The notes under the pieces are model-generated. The model was not told the DNA's origin, made no database searches, and saw only the letters and a list, made by a program, of their open reading frames with translations. Made by a program: the position numbers and the translations under genes. DNA of 64,000 nucleotides from Brachyhypopomus gauderio. Its lineage: Eukaryota > Chordata > Actinopteri > Gymnotiformes > Hypopomidae. Below are positions 46,330 to 58,820 of this stretch, piece by piece (the first letter of the stretch is position 1; the number at the start of each line of letters is the position of its first letter). The stretch is taken from assembly GCF_052324685.1 (NCBI RefSeq), contig NW_027506914.1:1-64000 (forward strand). The letters are read 5' to 3'.

Positions 46330-47230
46330 GCTGGTACTCCAAAATTGATATCCTCACTTCACCTTCTCGACCCAACACACTCTACAATCACACTCAAATG
46401 TTATATTTAACCAATACTTAGCTACCCCGCAAAAACTTCGCTGAAAAGAGTAACTGGCTCTAATGTGTGCTGATCTGGTAAACGTTGGAGGTTGGAAGCT
46501 CCGGTCAGAGAGCTAGACTCAGAGAGATTTTGGTTATCCACCTTTTATTTATTGAACATGGAATATTACAAGGATTGGATGAGAGATGGATGATACAGAC
46601 ATGATTTGGGATAGATGCCCGTGACGATATGTGTAGAGGGTTGTATGTGTGTGGCTGTAATTACAGGAAAAACAGATTAATTACTTTAATAGTACATTCA
46701 ATCAATTACTACAAGGCTAAGCAAACAAACACATCCTCCAAATTAGTACAGTGACAAACAGAAATTAATCCAATGAATGAAAATGTTACATCTAACAGAT
46801 CACCAATCATGTGTAGATAAACTGAATGACATAACAGAACACCTGTAAATTACTCAATCGCTCGTAACGAGCTAACAAGGCTACTGAATTTCTCCCGCAC
46901 CGGTATGCTAATTAGCTCGCTAGCGAAACTAACAACAACACAGGTCGAAATAATAACGACTCGCATCGACCTAGTACATATTATATCACACTCGTTGCAG
47001 CATGTACTACATTAGTACTAACCATGGCCGGAGTGAGCCACTTTTTCAGCCCGGGAGTTTCATGCGCAAATCCGGCCCAAAATTATGTTTCCATCCCAAT
47101 CGGCCCAAACTAGAGATTGACATGAGCCGTGGCTCCGCCCGTGCGCGAGGGCCTCGCTCGCTGTCGATTTGCGAGGTCGTGCACCTCTCGAATTTTGTAA
47201 CTTCGCGTGCGCGGCACCTCAGCGCAATGA
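46330..47230. other. Unassigned, possibly LTR-like on the minus strand
   Basis: An AATAAA-type signal (minus strand, near 46545-46552) and a GC-rich stretch at 47110-47225. The latter is shared in inverse with 52780-52870. No coding motif seen. Confidence 0.3.
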
Positions 47231-47231
47231 A

Positions 47232-47455
47232 CAAGGTTATTTTTGCAGGGTTCATACACCTGTACAAGTGCTTGAATTCCACCTTGTATGTCACTTTAAA
47301 GGTCCATTTCAATATTTCCCAGCACGTTAAACTTAATTAAGTTGAATATTTATACATATACTCGAAATGATTCGAAATAATTCGCTTTTTATCACATTAT
47401 TTAATGGTTGTTTATTTTCAAAACGCCCAATCATCAGCAGTCAGAGCAGATATCA
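47232..47455 (+). repeat. Interspersed repeat R2, copy 1
   Basis: Starts GGTTCATACACCTGTACAAG and contains TCCCAGCACGTTAAACTTAA. It matches 52975-53165 closely in the same orientation. Confidence 0.8.
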
Positions 47456-47481
47456 ACGTTCAGCTATCCCCCTCCTCAAAA

Positions 47482-47850
47482 ATGGCTAAACGTAAGGTGG
47501 ACACTGAGACCAGGGGGTTTCAAGTCAGGTCGGAGACAAGAGTACATGTTCACGGAGGTAAAAGGTAAACCTGTGTGTCTTCTGTGTGGAGAAAGTTTGG
47601 CTGTAATGAAATAATATAATCTAAGCAGGGGCGCAGATGGCACTGGGGACGGGGGGGACATGTCCCCCCCCAGATTTATATTCACCCCATCTGAAATGTA
47701 GCATCTACAAGCATATATATATATATTTGGGTGACCAAACGTCCCCCCCGCTCAACAACTTACGTTCGCTTGGTCCCCCTCACTTCAGAATTTCCATCTG
47801 CGCCCCTGAATCTAAGGCGGCACTATCAAACGTCTCAGAAACACTTTGAA
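47482..47850 (+). pseudogene. hAT transposase N-terminal fragment (GTF2IRD2/Charlie-like)
   Basis: MAKRKVDTETRGF at 47482, then after a frame shift EYMFTEVKGKPVCLLCGESL with AVMK, TAA, then YNLRRHYQT. This is the N-terminal zinc-finger start of a widespread vertebrate hAT family. The stop replaces a Glu codon, and a MITE sits within YNL-RRH. Confidence 0.65.
47626..47808. mobile_element. hAT MITE
   Basis: Inverted ends CAGGGGCGCAGATGG, flanked by perfect 8-bp AATCTAAG at 47618-47625 and 47809-47816. It carries the GCTCAACAACTTACGTTCGC module (47748-47769). Confidence 0.93.
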
Positions 47851-47869
47851 GGAAGTTTGTTTTTATCTG

Positions 47870-48700
47870 TTTGCCTGTTGAAAAATGTTTTCACTTGAAA
47901 TTACTGACAGATCCATAAGAAAATATTGCTTTATTCATTTAAGCATTAAATAATATAGCCTACACTGTGTTAGGTCTTGGTTCAATAGGCTATGTGCAAT
48001 CATTTCAATATGTTTTAATAAACATTGAACCAGTCCGGCCCTCCGGCTTGTAGAAAATTTGGTTTTTTGGCCCTCGGTGTATTTGACTTTGACATCCCTG
48101 ATCTAGTTCATCCTGATTTCTTATCAGAACAGTATCATCATCTGTATATGTTGACATTTTCCAATTATCTCCATGTATTTTAACTCCACTCAGCCTGGCA
48201 CCATTTTTAATCTAATGTAACAAGGGACCAACCGCTATTACATATAAAGCCACTGTTACGACTACTCTAGGCAATAGCCCTAACAGAGAATGAGTATTGA
48301 GAGACTGTGATAGATATGATGAAATGGTAAATGTTTTTATTCAAAGTATGGCCAAGGGATGTAGCTCCAGGACACAACCCAATGCTCAAAACAATAAACA
48401 AAATGTCTCTAACCAAAATAATATCGACTACCTTACCTGAAGTATGTTTAAAGAATTGAAAGTAAAACACAATAACCTATAACTACCTATACAAAACAAA
48501 GATAACCAAAATAGCATCTTAGTCCTTTCTTCCCGTCTGGGCCGGATTAACAAGCACAACTATTTACACAGATATTTACACTTATACACACTATATTTAT
48601 ATACATATACACATACAATATCTACATCAGCTACCAAACCAAAAAGGGGCAATTCCAGACTCAAGTTCAGGGACAATATAATTCAAATTCAAACAAACCA
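47870..48700. other. Unassigned repeats
   Basis: 48030-48102 resembles the end of a hAT MITE (minus strand CAGGGATGTCAAAGTC). The rest is AT-rich without a gene. Confidence 0.35.
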
Positions 48701-48715
48701 GGAAATCAACTACAC

Positions 48716-49042
48716 CAGGAGTGGCCAACCCACGGCTCGCGAGCCGCATGCGGCTCTTTGCCTGGTTTCATGCGGCTCCCCAGCCGGTCCGCGGGCTTGC
48801 CTGCACAAACGGGGCGACACACTGTTACATTTTAGTGGTGCGAGGTTTGTTTACAAGCCTAGCGAGCCGCTAATACTTTTAAAACCGGCGTAGTGGAAAA
48901 CACGCATTTGACTGTCTTCACAGCTAATAATTTACACTCCACACTCCCCCCCCCCCCCCCCCCCCCCCGCCGCCCATGTATGATGTGGCTCTTTGCTACT
49001 AAGAAAAGTAGCTCTTGGTCTATGACGGGTTGGCCACCCCTG
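48716..49042. mobile_element. hAT MITE (MER5-like ends)
   Basis: Inverted ends CAGGAGTGGCCAACC and CAGGGGTGGCCAACC with perfect 8-bp AACTACAC at 48708-48715 and 49043-49050. It includes a C24-type homopolymer near 48945. Confidence 0.93.
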
Positions 49043-49623
49043 AACTACACAATCAAACGATACCAAACCACACCAAACATCAATATGAAGAAAGATTCTC
49101 CCTTTCTAACTGCTTTGTGGGTCTTTTAAGGCGGCACCGTGGGTCAGGTATATTGGGTAATATTATTGCAAGCCTGTTTACAATTCTGTATTAGCACTCC
49201 CAAAATATGGAGTTAAATATGGAGTGATCTTAGGGACTAGGCAGAAGTCTCTCATAACCCTGCTCAGAAAATCATGAGTCAACATATGTGGGCAAAGAAT
49301 ATTATTAGCTAATAATGAAATGTAACAAAGGAAAACATGTCAATGATTATATTATAATTATATATAATAGGGGAAGACTGTGTTTGGTTGTTTGGTAAAA
49401 CTTTTTGCTTCTGAACCTTTATCTCACTGAATTCTTGAGCTAGATTTCTCAAACTTTTATACAAAGTACAAACATTAGTTTACTACAAATGACACCAATT
49501 CAAATATCACAATAGACAAAAGAAGCACAACAGAGGCCACACCATGCAATATGCTTCAAAAAGAGGTTTTTTTAATAAAATAATGAAAGAACAATCCAGA
49601 ACAATGTCTCTCTCTGTGACTGA

Positions 49624-49784
49624 CAGAGGTGTCAATTCCAGGGTCAGAAAGTAAAGGTCCTCACCAGGATTTTGCTCAGGCTTCCACTAATTTTACCTGG
49701 ATTGCACTAATTAGAAAATCTAGCAAGCTTGAGCAAAATCCTGGTGAGGACTTTTACTTTCTGAACCTGGAATTGACACCTCTG
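49624..49784. mobile_element. Palindromic hAT MITE, copy 2
   Basis: Ends CAGAGGTGTCAATTCCAG inverted; 8-bp GTGACTGA at 49616-49623 and 49785-49792. The empty site exists in R1 copy 1 near 14502. Confidence 0.95.
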
Positions 49785-49831
49785 GTGACTGACCATAACT
49801 CATATCCACTTTTTGTTTTATTGGAGTGTCT

Positions 49832-50943
49832 CAGAGGTGGGACCAAGTCAGTGTTTTGCAAGTCTCAAGTAAGTCCAAGTCTTTATCCTCAAGTCCCGAG
49901 TCAAGTCTCAAGCAAAGACAGTCAACTCAAGTCAAGTCTCGAGTCAAGACAAGCAACCGTCAAGTCAAGTCCCAAGTCTGAAACTTTGAATTTCAAGTCC
50001 TTTCGAGTCTTTTTTTTTTTTACAGGCACCAACGCTTTACGAATGCTACGCTGATGCGTTTCTTTACTCGTTTTGTTGGTGTCCACCAGCCAAAAGATGA
50101 CAGATCATTTACATTTTATCTTCTCTTAATTACATAAATGTACTTAAACAAGAATGTTTCGTTACACCATTTTACACGAAAATAGCAAGCTTCATCGTAA
50201 GCAAGATGCTGTCATTACGAATGGTTATTCTAAACATTTGGATAAAATGTTTAAATATAGACTAATAAAAAGTTAGGGTTATTTTTTCATTGTTTTCTGT
50301 TATTGTGGGGTCACGGTGTACTATTGTTACCTGGAGATTCAGTGGGGTCACATATTCTGATGGCTGACGTCAGAATTGGTGACCCCAGTTAAAAAGGCTC
50401 ACCTGTACATCCCATTCATGATTTCTTTGTTGGCTGCAATGGTGAGGGGATGGTAAATCTTGTTTAAGTACATTTATGTAATTAAGAGACGATAAATGTA
50501 AATATAAACATCTGTCATATTTTGGCTCGTCGACACCAACAAAACGAGTAAAGAAAGTGCATCAGCGTAGTTTACGTAGCATTCGTAAAGCGTTTGTGCC
50601 TCTGAACAGAAACTGTGAAATAGCGCCCCCTGTGGTCACAAAACTCGACGGTCACAGAATCTGGTGTAATGCTGGTCTGCGTCAGAAGGACGGAAATGAA
50701 ATTAATGTGGCGCACTTTATAAATATTAATATGCGTTTTAAAATTTAGATTTGGGATAAAAAAAAAAATCAAGTCTTTGCATGTAAACAGGTTCAAGTCC
50801 AATTCAAGTCCCAAGTTATTGGTGTAAAAGTCCAAGTCAAGTCTAAGTCTCTGAATATTTTTTCAAGTCAAGTCAAAAGTCTTAATATTAATGACTCGAG
50901 TCTGACTCGAGTCCAAGTCATGTGACTCGAGTCCCCACCTCTG
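49832..50943. mobile_element. Non-autonomous hAT element with AAGTC-rich ends and long internal palindrome
   Basis: Ends CAGAGGTGGG inverted; 8-bp GAGTGTCT at 49824-49831 and 50944-50951. Subterminal regions are packed with CAAGTC repeats. Arms of about 130 bp (50028-50158 and 50457-50600) are inverted to each other. No transposase. Confidence 0.93.
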
Positions 50944-51325
50944 GAGTGTCTGTGTAAATTAGTGTACTAGAACAAACTTATTTAACAATATGTATGTACC
51001 TGTGTAAAGAACATGTAGGTCAAATAATAAACAATGTCAATGTGTGTGTGTTATATGGCAGATGTGGTAAATTGTGAGAAGGTTTTTTGGTTTTGTGTGG
51101 ATAGCCTCGGTGATGTGAGCGTATTATGTCGCGCGAACAGAAAAATGGGTCGCGCGACTGATACTTCGTCACGAGACGTTCACGCGGTGCACAGCGGACA
51201 CATTTCCCAATACCGCGCGCACGCTGGAGCACTGCAGCACTGCAGGCTCGAGGATGAAAACACCCAGACACAAGCAGGCAAACCGTGACATATAAGACCA
51301 GGACATGGGCGGAGTAGTCTAAAAC

Positions 51326-51560
51326 CTACGGAGCCCTGGAGGGGTTACTAGGGAGAAAGCTACGGAGGCCCGGAGAAAGCAAAATCTGTACACACGTTTT
51401 ATAAATCCGTGCGTACGGTTTATAAATCTGTGCGTATGGTTTAGTAATCCGTACGTACGGTTTATAAATCCGTGCGTACGGTTTAGTAATCCGTGCGTAC
51501 GGATTTTGCTCTTCAAATTTTTTTTTTCGCCAGTGACCCCTCCGGAGCTCCGTAGGAAAT
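51326..51560. mobile_element. MITE-like inverted repeat enclosing a 24-bp minisatellite
   Basis: CCTACGGAGCCCTGGAGGGG at the left is inverted at the right (CCTACGGAGCTCCGGAGGGG). Between 51392 and 51504, about five units of 24 bp (ATAAATCCGTGCGTACGGTT) occur. Confidence 0.7.
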
Positions 51561-52154
51561 GTCCTTGTGATGCAAATTACTTTGTGCCAGTACACAAATA
51601 TTTTTAACCCTTTCTCTGCCAGATAAAATTCCTTATGGTAACAGGGCTGCGCGCATGTTGTGGGACACAACTGAATAGTGTAAAAACTGTGACATGCAAT
51701 ACAATGTAAACCAAAGAAGTTGTTTTCATAAGTAAAGGAGATGCATTTCAACAATATACAAAAGGAAGTAATTTATTTAGAGCTTATTTTAATTGTTAAA
51801 TTTGGCAAAGGATTTGGTCACCCAATGTTTGGAACAAGAGAAAACGGCCATTTGTTGAGGTGGTCCAAAGGTATTCGGTCTTTTAAATAATATCTAAGGT
51901 GCTTATTTTTCCACCAAATTTTACAGTTTGTCTTATAACATGTACATTGTTAAAAAAATAGTCATTTAGATATTTTGGATGTGTACATTTGAAATTTAAG
52001 TGGTGGGACAGGAAATGTACCAAAATCCTGGAATGACCCCTAAACAGCCTGTGTAAGGAGAGAAGAGAGAATCTATGAAGCAACAAAATGCAACACCTGA
52101 GCAATAAATGTACATAAATGTTTATACAATGGAGTTATCTGGGGGTGCTCTTCC

Positions 52155-52240
52155 AGAAAATAATTTAACATAACATAACAAACTTTATTGATCCCCGAGA
52201 GGAAATTCAGTTTCCCCAGGACCCGGTGTAAAGCACCGAG
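52155..52240. repeat. LINE-tail-like repeat (AACAT)n plus TTTATTGATCCCCGAGAGG
   Basis: Three AACAT-type units followed by a tail motif common to fish retroelements; compare 22545. Confidence 0.6.
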
Positions 52241-52974
52241 AACCTAGAATGGCCACACATCAAGAGAGCGCCGCCGTACAGATTACGGGAGAAACATAGA
52301 GATAAACATCAGGAGGAGACAAAAAAATATGACCACAGATTATTCTCACAAACAGGACAACAGTCTGTGTGCATGCAAAAAATCTCCATCGCACATACAG
52401 CATTGATAACACAGACAGTAAGCAGTGAGAGGCGTGATCCATTCAGAGAGGGAGGGGGGGGCAGAGGCCTGGCACACAGTTTTTGTGTCAAAGTTCACGG
52501 TGGAAGGCGAGAGCCATCTCTGACAGTCTCTGTGTGGGGGTAGGAGCAGGCAACCAAGACGACGACCTTCTGGGAGAAATTTGTTTGGGCGCCAATGCAG
52601 ATAATCATGAATGAAGAATTTAGCAGGGAGCTCGTCCTTGAGTGTTTGAGCACACGAACTCCCCTTAAGTCAGCGGTCATATTTAAAGATCAAGTCAAAT
52701 TTAGTGAATCCTGGTGAGTTTTAAAAGGTATGAGGCTCTCTTGTTTTTATCAGATTCACTATCGTAAAAACACAAGCCGCGTGCGAAGTTACAAAATTCG
52801 AGAGGTGCACGACCTTGCGAATCGCCAGCACGCGATGCTCACGCGCACGGGTGGAGCCACCGCGATTACATCATTTTTGGCGCGCGAACCCTCGATTATA
52901 TACATATATTATATTCTCTCACTGGCGCTCATCAGCGCTGGATGGATGACGGTGGTGTAGTCATGTTTGCGGAG

Positions 52975-53165
52975 TTCATACACCTTTACAAGGTGCAATT
53001 CAAGCACTTGTACGTCACTTTCAAGGTCCATTTCAATATTTCCCAGCACGTTAAACTTAATAAAGTTAAATATTTATACATATGCTCGAAATGATTCGAA
53101 ATAATTCGCTTTTTTATCACATTATTTAATGGTGGTTTATTTTCAAAATGCCCAATCTTAACGTC
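52975..53165 (+). repeat. Interspersed repeat R2, copy 2
   Basis: GTTCATACACCTTTACAAGG onward matches 47232-47455. A related right-hand part with TTCCAGCACTTTTCAAACGT lies near 53312. Confidence 0.8.
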
Positions 53166-53635
53166 TTCACGTTCTCTCATGTTTCGTCCTGGAATTACAA
53201 GAGGCTCGTATTTGTTAACATAATACAAGAGAACTGTTCAGTTAGACAGCTATTCGTTGTGAAACGAAGTAGTCACAATTTCAAGCATTTTCAAGTATTT
53301 TTGCCTAAATTCCAGCACTTTTCAAACGTGGAACACAATGCAACATTAAAATTCGTCAGGTTCATTCCCCTGTTTTTGAGGGGTGTTTCTTTCTACTAAC
53401 ACATCGTTTCGGAGACACGGTCACTCGAGAAAGTATAAGGAGGGAGGTAACTTTTCTACGTATTGTCCAAAAATCTGAAGGCGGACCCGCAAGTCAATCA
53501 AATGACACCGCCGTCATCCATCCAGTGCTGATGAGCGCCAGTGAAAGAATCATATTTCAGCCACAAAACAGATAGCACGCGTATGTGTGGTTTATTATGA
53601 TTTGACGGAATTGAAATTTGACGGAATGATTTGAT

Positions 53636-53824
53636 GTCCCTGATAACGTTCTCCAGGAACACTTTGAGCACACCACGGGTCTCCTCGTAAATCAGACCGG
53701 AGATACGCTTGACACCGCCACGACGAGCCAGATGGCGAATGGCGGGTTTAGTAATGCCCTGGATGTTGTCACGGAGAACCTTGCAATGACGCTTAGCGCC
53801 TCCTTTCCCAAGACCTTTACCACC
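53636..53824 (-). pseudogene. Histone H4 fragment next to a LINE (residues 7-69)
   Basis: 189 bp match H4 codons 7-69 (Met counted as 1), with two substitutions visible: Arg20 to Cys and Arg37 to His. The 3' part of H4, including stop and stem-loop, is missing at 53636. The 5' part is replaced at 53825 by a LINE 3' tail. No start codon is in the window. It is older than the H4 at 17604, as its coding sequence has begun to decay. Confidence 0.93.
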
Positions 53825-54712
53825 ATTTATTTTATTTATTTATTTAGAAATTTCAAAAGACTACATACATAATACACAAACACAAAAACATACAATCATA
53901 TCCTTATTACAAAAGCATCAAAGATCCAGATTGTCCCAATAGGCTAGAGTGTTGAAAGGGGTGTTTCCCATTCCTCACTTTTTTAAAATGTATTTTAACA
54001 GTCTTTAAAATCTGTTCACTAGGAATGTAGATGTGGTCAATTGTCATTCGTGTCCTAGTCTTCCACAATTTTGATTTCACAATATTAAGAATAAACCAAA
54101 AAAAATCTTTTTGCTGCTTAGAGAGATTTTCTTCAAAAATTCCATAACATATTGCATTACTATTCATATTAATATTAACTCCCATATCATAAACTTTTTT
54201 CCAAACATCTTTAGATCGATTACATTTGAAAAGAAAATGATCCAAAGTCTCCCGTTCATGACAACAAGGCATAGGACATTCAGTGGTTTTAACATAACAG
54301 CTCCACCTAACGACAACTCGTACAGGGAGCCTCCTTACTGCAATCAGCCACTGAATATCCCGAACCTCCTCAGACATATTTGCACTAAAAATGTTTTGTA
54401 TACACAAGCCATTATTACCACTATCCAAATTCCTAAAATTAACTTTATCCCCATACGCTTCTTCACAGATCAGGCCATAAATACTTTTATTAGATAAATT
54501 CACCCAATCAATATTCAATTGTTCATATTTGTTAATAAAGTCACTTTTTCCCTTTAATTTTTTCTTTCCAGTTCGAGATGTTACCCACCCACTCAACCTG
54601 CCTATTAATTCCATTTGCTATAATCTTGCAGAAGGCTATTTTAAGTTTCAAAGATACATCTAAAACTCCCAAACCCCCTAGGTGCCTACCTTTAAAAAGT
54701 AACTCTCTTTTA
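53825..54712 (-). mobile_element. Tx1/L1-clade LINE inserted in histone H4 (copy II)
   Basis: The 3' end, an (AAAT)n tail, abuts H4 codon 7. The minus-strand frame to 53907 carries NIDWVNLSNKSIYG, WLIAVRRLPVRVVVRWSCY, a CCHC knuckle and KLWKTRTRM, co-linear with copy I but only about 45% alike by eye. Further upstream (54710-54600) a shifted frame gives GGLGVLDVSLKLKIAFCK, so a frameshift lies near 54560. It is cut at 54713 by the EnSpm element; the 5' remainder would lie past the LTR element at the right edge, outside the window. Confidence 0.92.
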
Positions 54713-55259
54713 CACTGCAAAAAAGGCTAGTTGAAATATAAGAAAAAAATACTTAATTCAAGCATAAAGTTAATCAATACTAGTCAAATTATCTGTCCAT
54801 GCAGCAAGATAATTTTACTTGACAAGAATTCTCAAAATAAGTTTGTTCAAGTCTTGAAATTAGATTGCTCTGACAGGCTGCAAGAGCTTAAAATAAGTCA
54901 AAAGTACTAATATTTAGATAAAATTACTTGAAAACAGATGTGCTAGACCACAGTAACAAGTCTACTATTCTGAATATGAGCAAATAATGCTTATTTAGTT
55001 TTTGGAACTCTTAATATAGGTTTTCTAATGTAAGTGTAAAATACTTAGTACTAGGGTATTATGACTACTTGAAACAAGTTGTCTCATCTTAAAACAGGTA
55101 CTCTTAAAAACCACATTTTACTTGAAACTAGGTTTTAATCCAGGATCTTACATCTTAAAACAGGAAACCCATAAGTAATTCACCACCAAAACAAGTGAAA
55201 ATTCTGTCAACATTTATTGACCGTACTGTAGACCATCAAACCACTTTTAAACACAGGGG

Positions 55260-55338
55260 CTTAATACACACTAAACAACTGAAGTACACAGCAACTGACT
55301 TAATACACACTAAACAACTGAAGTACACAGCAACTGAC
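55260..55338. repeat. 39-bp tandem duplication
   Basis: CTTAATACACACTAAACAAC plus 19 bp repeated twice exactly, near the left end of the EnSpm element. Confidence 0.95.
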
Positions 55339-55475
55339 AGTGAACAACTGCACATCATCACTTTCCCAGTATACTGAGCAAACAGCAAGGTGAGGGAGGG
55401 AGGTAGGAGTGAGTAGAGAGAAAGAATGTGTGAATGAATGAGTGAGAAAGAGAGAAGAGGGAAAGAAAAAGATTG

Positions 55476-55485
<10 letters not shown>

Positions 55486-55521
<36 letters not shown>
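55486..55521. repeat. (AG)n microsatellite
   Basis: About 18 AG units. Confidence 0.95.
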
Positions 55522-55523
<2 letters not shown>

Positions 55524-55600
55524 TGGAGGCATTTAAATACACAGTGAACAACTGCATTTGAACATGACTTTCCCCACTAGTAAGCAAACAAAAAATGCAA

Positions 55601-58232
55601 CTACTTCTCAATAAATGATTTCCACTCTGCCATTGCCCTCTTATATGCACCTGTAGCATCTCGATCATGGATTGTGTCACACAGTACCTCAGTTTGAATG
55701 ACCGAGAGGAGGGTTGCAACACATTTTGGGTACGTCAGGTGCATCGTATAGTAGTATGCCATCAACATCAACATCCCATCAAAGAACTCCTCCTTTGGTA
55801 TGGTGCTTACAGGTACGTTTCCCACGGCAAGGATGCAGACCTTTCCATCAAAGAGTAACACAGGACTGGTGAGAGGGCGCTTTTCCAAGTAAAGTGACGG
55901 ATCCTCCATTGCCTTTAATTTGAAAGAAAAAGAAAAAATTTATAAATGTCTTTTTCTAAGACTAAGAAAAATCAATACACCAACTGAAATGCACAATAAC
56001 CTCACCTGAAGGACATGCAATAGTGCTTCACTGGGATTCCCGAGCCGTTTTGGTGGTGAAGTTGGTGAGGGAAAGAGTGATGGGAGACCAGTCAAACAGG
56101 CAATGGTGAAATCCGCTGGAAGAGGCATAATTAGATAAATTAACATCCGTGTATCAGAGGTCCTGCAGACACAAATAGGAAGCTGAAGGATTACAGTTTT
56201 ACAGAGTTCAGATTTGGAATAGAACTGCAACATACCTTCACGCATATTCAAGGGTATAGGTGGTTTCAGGACTTTCTTCCACACACCATAGAACTGTACA
56301 TTGGCACAGAAGGTTTCCCATCTTTTCTTTGTTTCATCAATGTATTTGGGGTTGGTGCCACCCAAGATTCGACGCAGCTCATCCATTGCCTAGGATAAAA
56401 TTGTGCATTTAGTGCAGCTGATATCATTACACAGAAACAAGCACACAAAAGAGTGAGATATGAAACTTACATTTTTAGGGTCTTTGAAACATGGATATGC
56501 TTCAAATATCTGCGCAATCCTGTCTTCCTCCTTCAACACACTTGAGTCGATGAAGGCCCGCCTTGCATCAAACTCAAGGTCCAAAATTTGAGCAACATCA
56601 CTTTGGTTAGGTTTTGAGTTGGGCTTGCTGTACATGTTGGAGAGTGTTTTGTAATGCCTTGCCTGCATTTTCAGGCTGTCCTGATGTTCTGAAATATAAC
56701 AGTAGAGTTCAGAAAGTTTAATTATTTCTAAATATATTTTCTTGATCAGCCAAAGAACAGGGAAAACACATAAATAAAACTCACTGGTAAATATTCAAAG
56801 TGCCAGTGTAAAAGGTAAGCTCTTTTAAATTTTATATTTTATACACGCACACAATAAAAACAATACTGCATGCAGTATTACCTGGATTTAAGTCATCATT
56901 GCTGACATCGCTCTCTGGAAGAATAACAGTTGAAGCAGTTGAAGCTGAAGAACTTGCAGTACCTTCTTCTTCTGTACTCGTTTCAAAGAGTGATCTCTTT
57001 GCGGACCCTCTTTGTGGCTTTGGGCCCTGCCTCTTTCTTGGAGACTTAATATTTTGCAGTCGCTTATACATTTTAGAGTAAATCGTCAGCTGTGGCAAAG
57101 GAAAGTTGATAAGTTAAGCTGTCATGTCATCCACCAAGCCCTTTAATGTTTTAGATGCAAAATAACTTACATATGGCAGATCTGAAGTGTCACGTAGCAT
57201 AGGGTAATAGTCAACGATCTTCTGTGACACTGCTCTCAGCTCATGTTTTGAGGGGTATCTTTCCTCTTTTCCCAGGGGACTAGCACGCAGAATGGCAACC
57301 ATGCTGGTGATTGTGTTTCTGATGAGCCTGCAACTTAGCTCCTTTGACATCTTGCAAACTTTTTCCTTTCCATTGCGGAGCAAATCAAAATACTGGCTGC
57401 GCACCATGTCCAACTCTGAGTCTGTGTACACTACATACTCTGGTGGGTCTGGCAGTTTCACCGTTTTGGCTGTAATTTCATGAACAGGGGTAGAGGTCTG
57501 AGGCTGGCTTGTCAACACTGCACAGGTAGCGGACACATTCCCACTTCCTCGATCTTGATCAGGATCACCATCCTATAAGAATTACAAAAACACACACAAA
57601 ACATTCTTTAAAATAAATTAATTTTATGCTTTCCATAAACTTCCTGAGTTCCTCCACAGATGCATTACCTTTGGGCCAATCATGTCCCATAATTTCTTCC
57701 TCTTCAGAAAATTCTCTGGTCCAGGAAAGAGGTCTTTCAAATCTTCCCGACTTAGGGTTTTCAGAACCTCCTCATCAATATTTGCAGCTTTAAAAATATC
57801 AGTAACATGCCTGGCATCAGTATCACATTACACATGTTTTGGTACGAATTCTTCATTGAAACATAGCCTACAACTGTTCATATCTATGAATATTTGCTAG
57901 CAGCATGACCATGCTAACTGAACAAAAATGGCACACATTTTAAAATACATACAAAACGAGATGAATACACGAAGAATTCTTACACATTGTCCATCCTGAT
58001 GAGCAAATAACCCCTAACTTAACAGGTCTTTCTTAGAAGTGCCAGCTATTTAATTTAGGTTTATCCTACATATTTCTGAAATGCTAACGTTAGCCTAGCT
58101 TGTGAACTTTATGTTGCTCCATCTGCGCATGATTCCATTAATGTACCAACTGACACCGTGCTTTGAAATAGCTTAGCTTAAACACAACTTACCCCGTAGC
58201 ACCGACAGTGTAGTCTCATCTAAATCATCCAT
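55601..58232 (-). CDS. EnSpm-associated second protein, SAMD3-like, eight exons
   Basis: Exons on the minus strand by frame and GT-AG sites: 58232-58193, 57810-57669, 57572-57171, 57089-56882, 56687-56471, 56390-56236, 56115-56006 and 55912-55601 (stop TAG). The second exon looks like a SAM domain (DIFKAANIDEEVLKTLSRED). The third has RLIRNTITSMVAILRAS and RYPSKHELRAVSQKIVDYYPML, typical of fish proteins annotated SAMD3-like. The fourth is basic, then Ser/Thr-rich. The phase between exons 1 and 2 does not fit by one base as I read it; the others do. Such proteins accompany fish EnSpm transposases; their role is unknown. Confidence 0.65.
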
Positions 58233-58820
58233 ACCATCCAAGAAAGTGGCTTTTCTTTCTGTCTCTGTTCTCAAATGTAAGCAGTTATCTGAGGACAAAA
58301 CATATCGATAAGTTTGCTAATGATACCTAGCAAAATCATTTAGCTTTGTAATGTAGACTTGCTGACTATGGCTAGCTTTCGATTATAACTTTAAGCTCCT
58401 CAGTCTCCAAGCTAGGAGAGCAGGTAAAATATTAAATAATATCGGAACAAATGTATACAATATACTACACCAAAGATATCGTGAACATAATGTTAAATCC
58501 GTGCTTACCCCGACGTGCACTTTTCAGGCTTCCGTTGAACACTGCTGCTTTTTATCTGAAAAAGGCGGCAATTCTCTTCAACGTTGAACTGACGCATCTG
58601 TTTGACGTGCGGGTGAGCGGAGAGCAGGTCATAGAGCAGAGGTGTGAGCAGCGTGCGCAAATATTTTCTCATATATAAAATTGTACGACATAAGTTGTTG
58701 TAAAAATTCATATTCATATTTCTGGCAATTCATATTTTTGGTTAGCAAATAGGAAGCACAGGTGTAACCAATCCCACAGACAAGCACCAAAACGAGCCTA
58801 CTAAATACTACTGGAGTGTC

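Larger units (their letters stand above)
49143..51062 (+). repeat. Interspersed repeat R1, copy 3
   Basis: It aligns with copy 1 from TTGGGTAATATTATTGCAAG (49154) to GTTATATGGCAGAT (51062) and lacks the solo LTR of copy 1. Two hAT elements (49624, 49832) are inserted at sites that are empty in copy 1. Confidence 0.85.

Noticed and set aside
49629-50054. Open frame of 141 codons
   Set aside because: Spans two MITEs with CAAGTC repeats; chance frame.
51326-51754. Minus-strand frame with repeated RITKPYARIYKPY
   Set aside because: Translation of a 24-bp minisatellite in a MITE, not a repeat protein gene.
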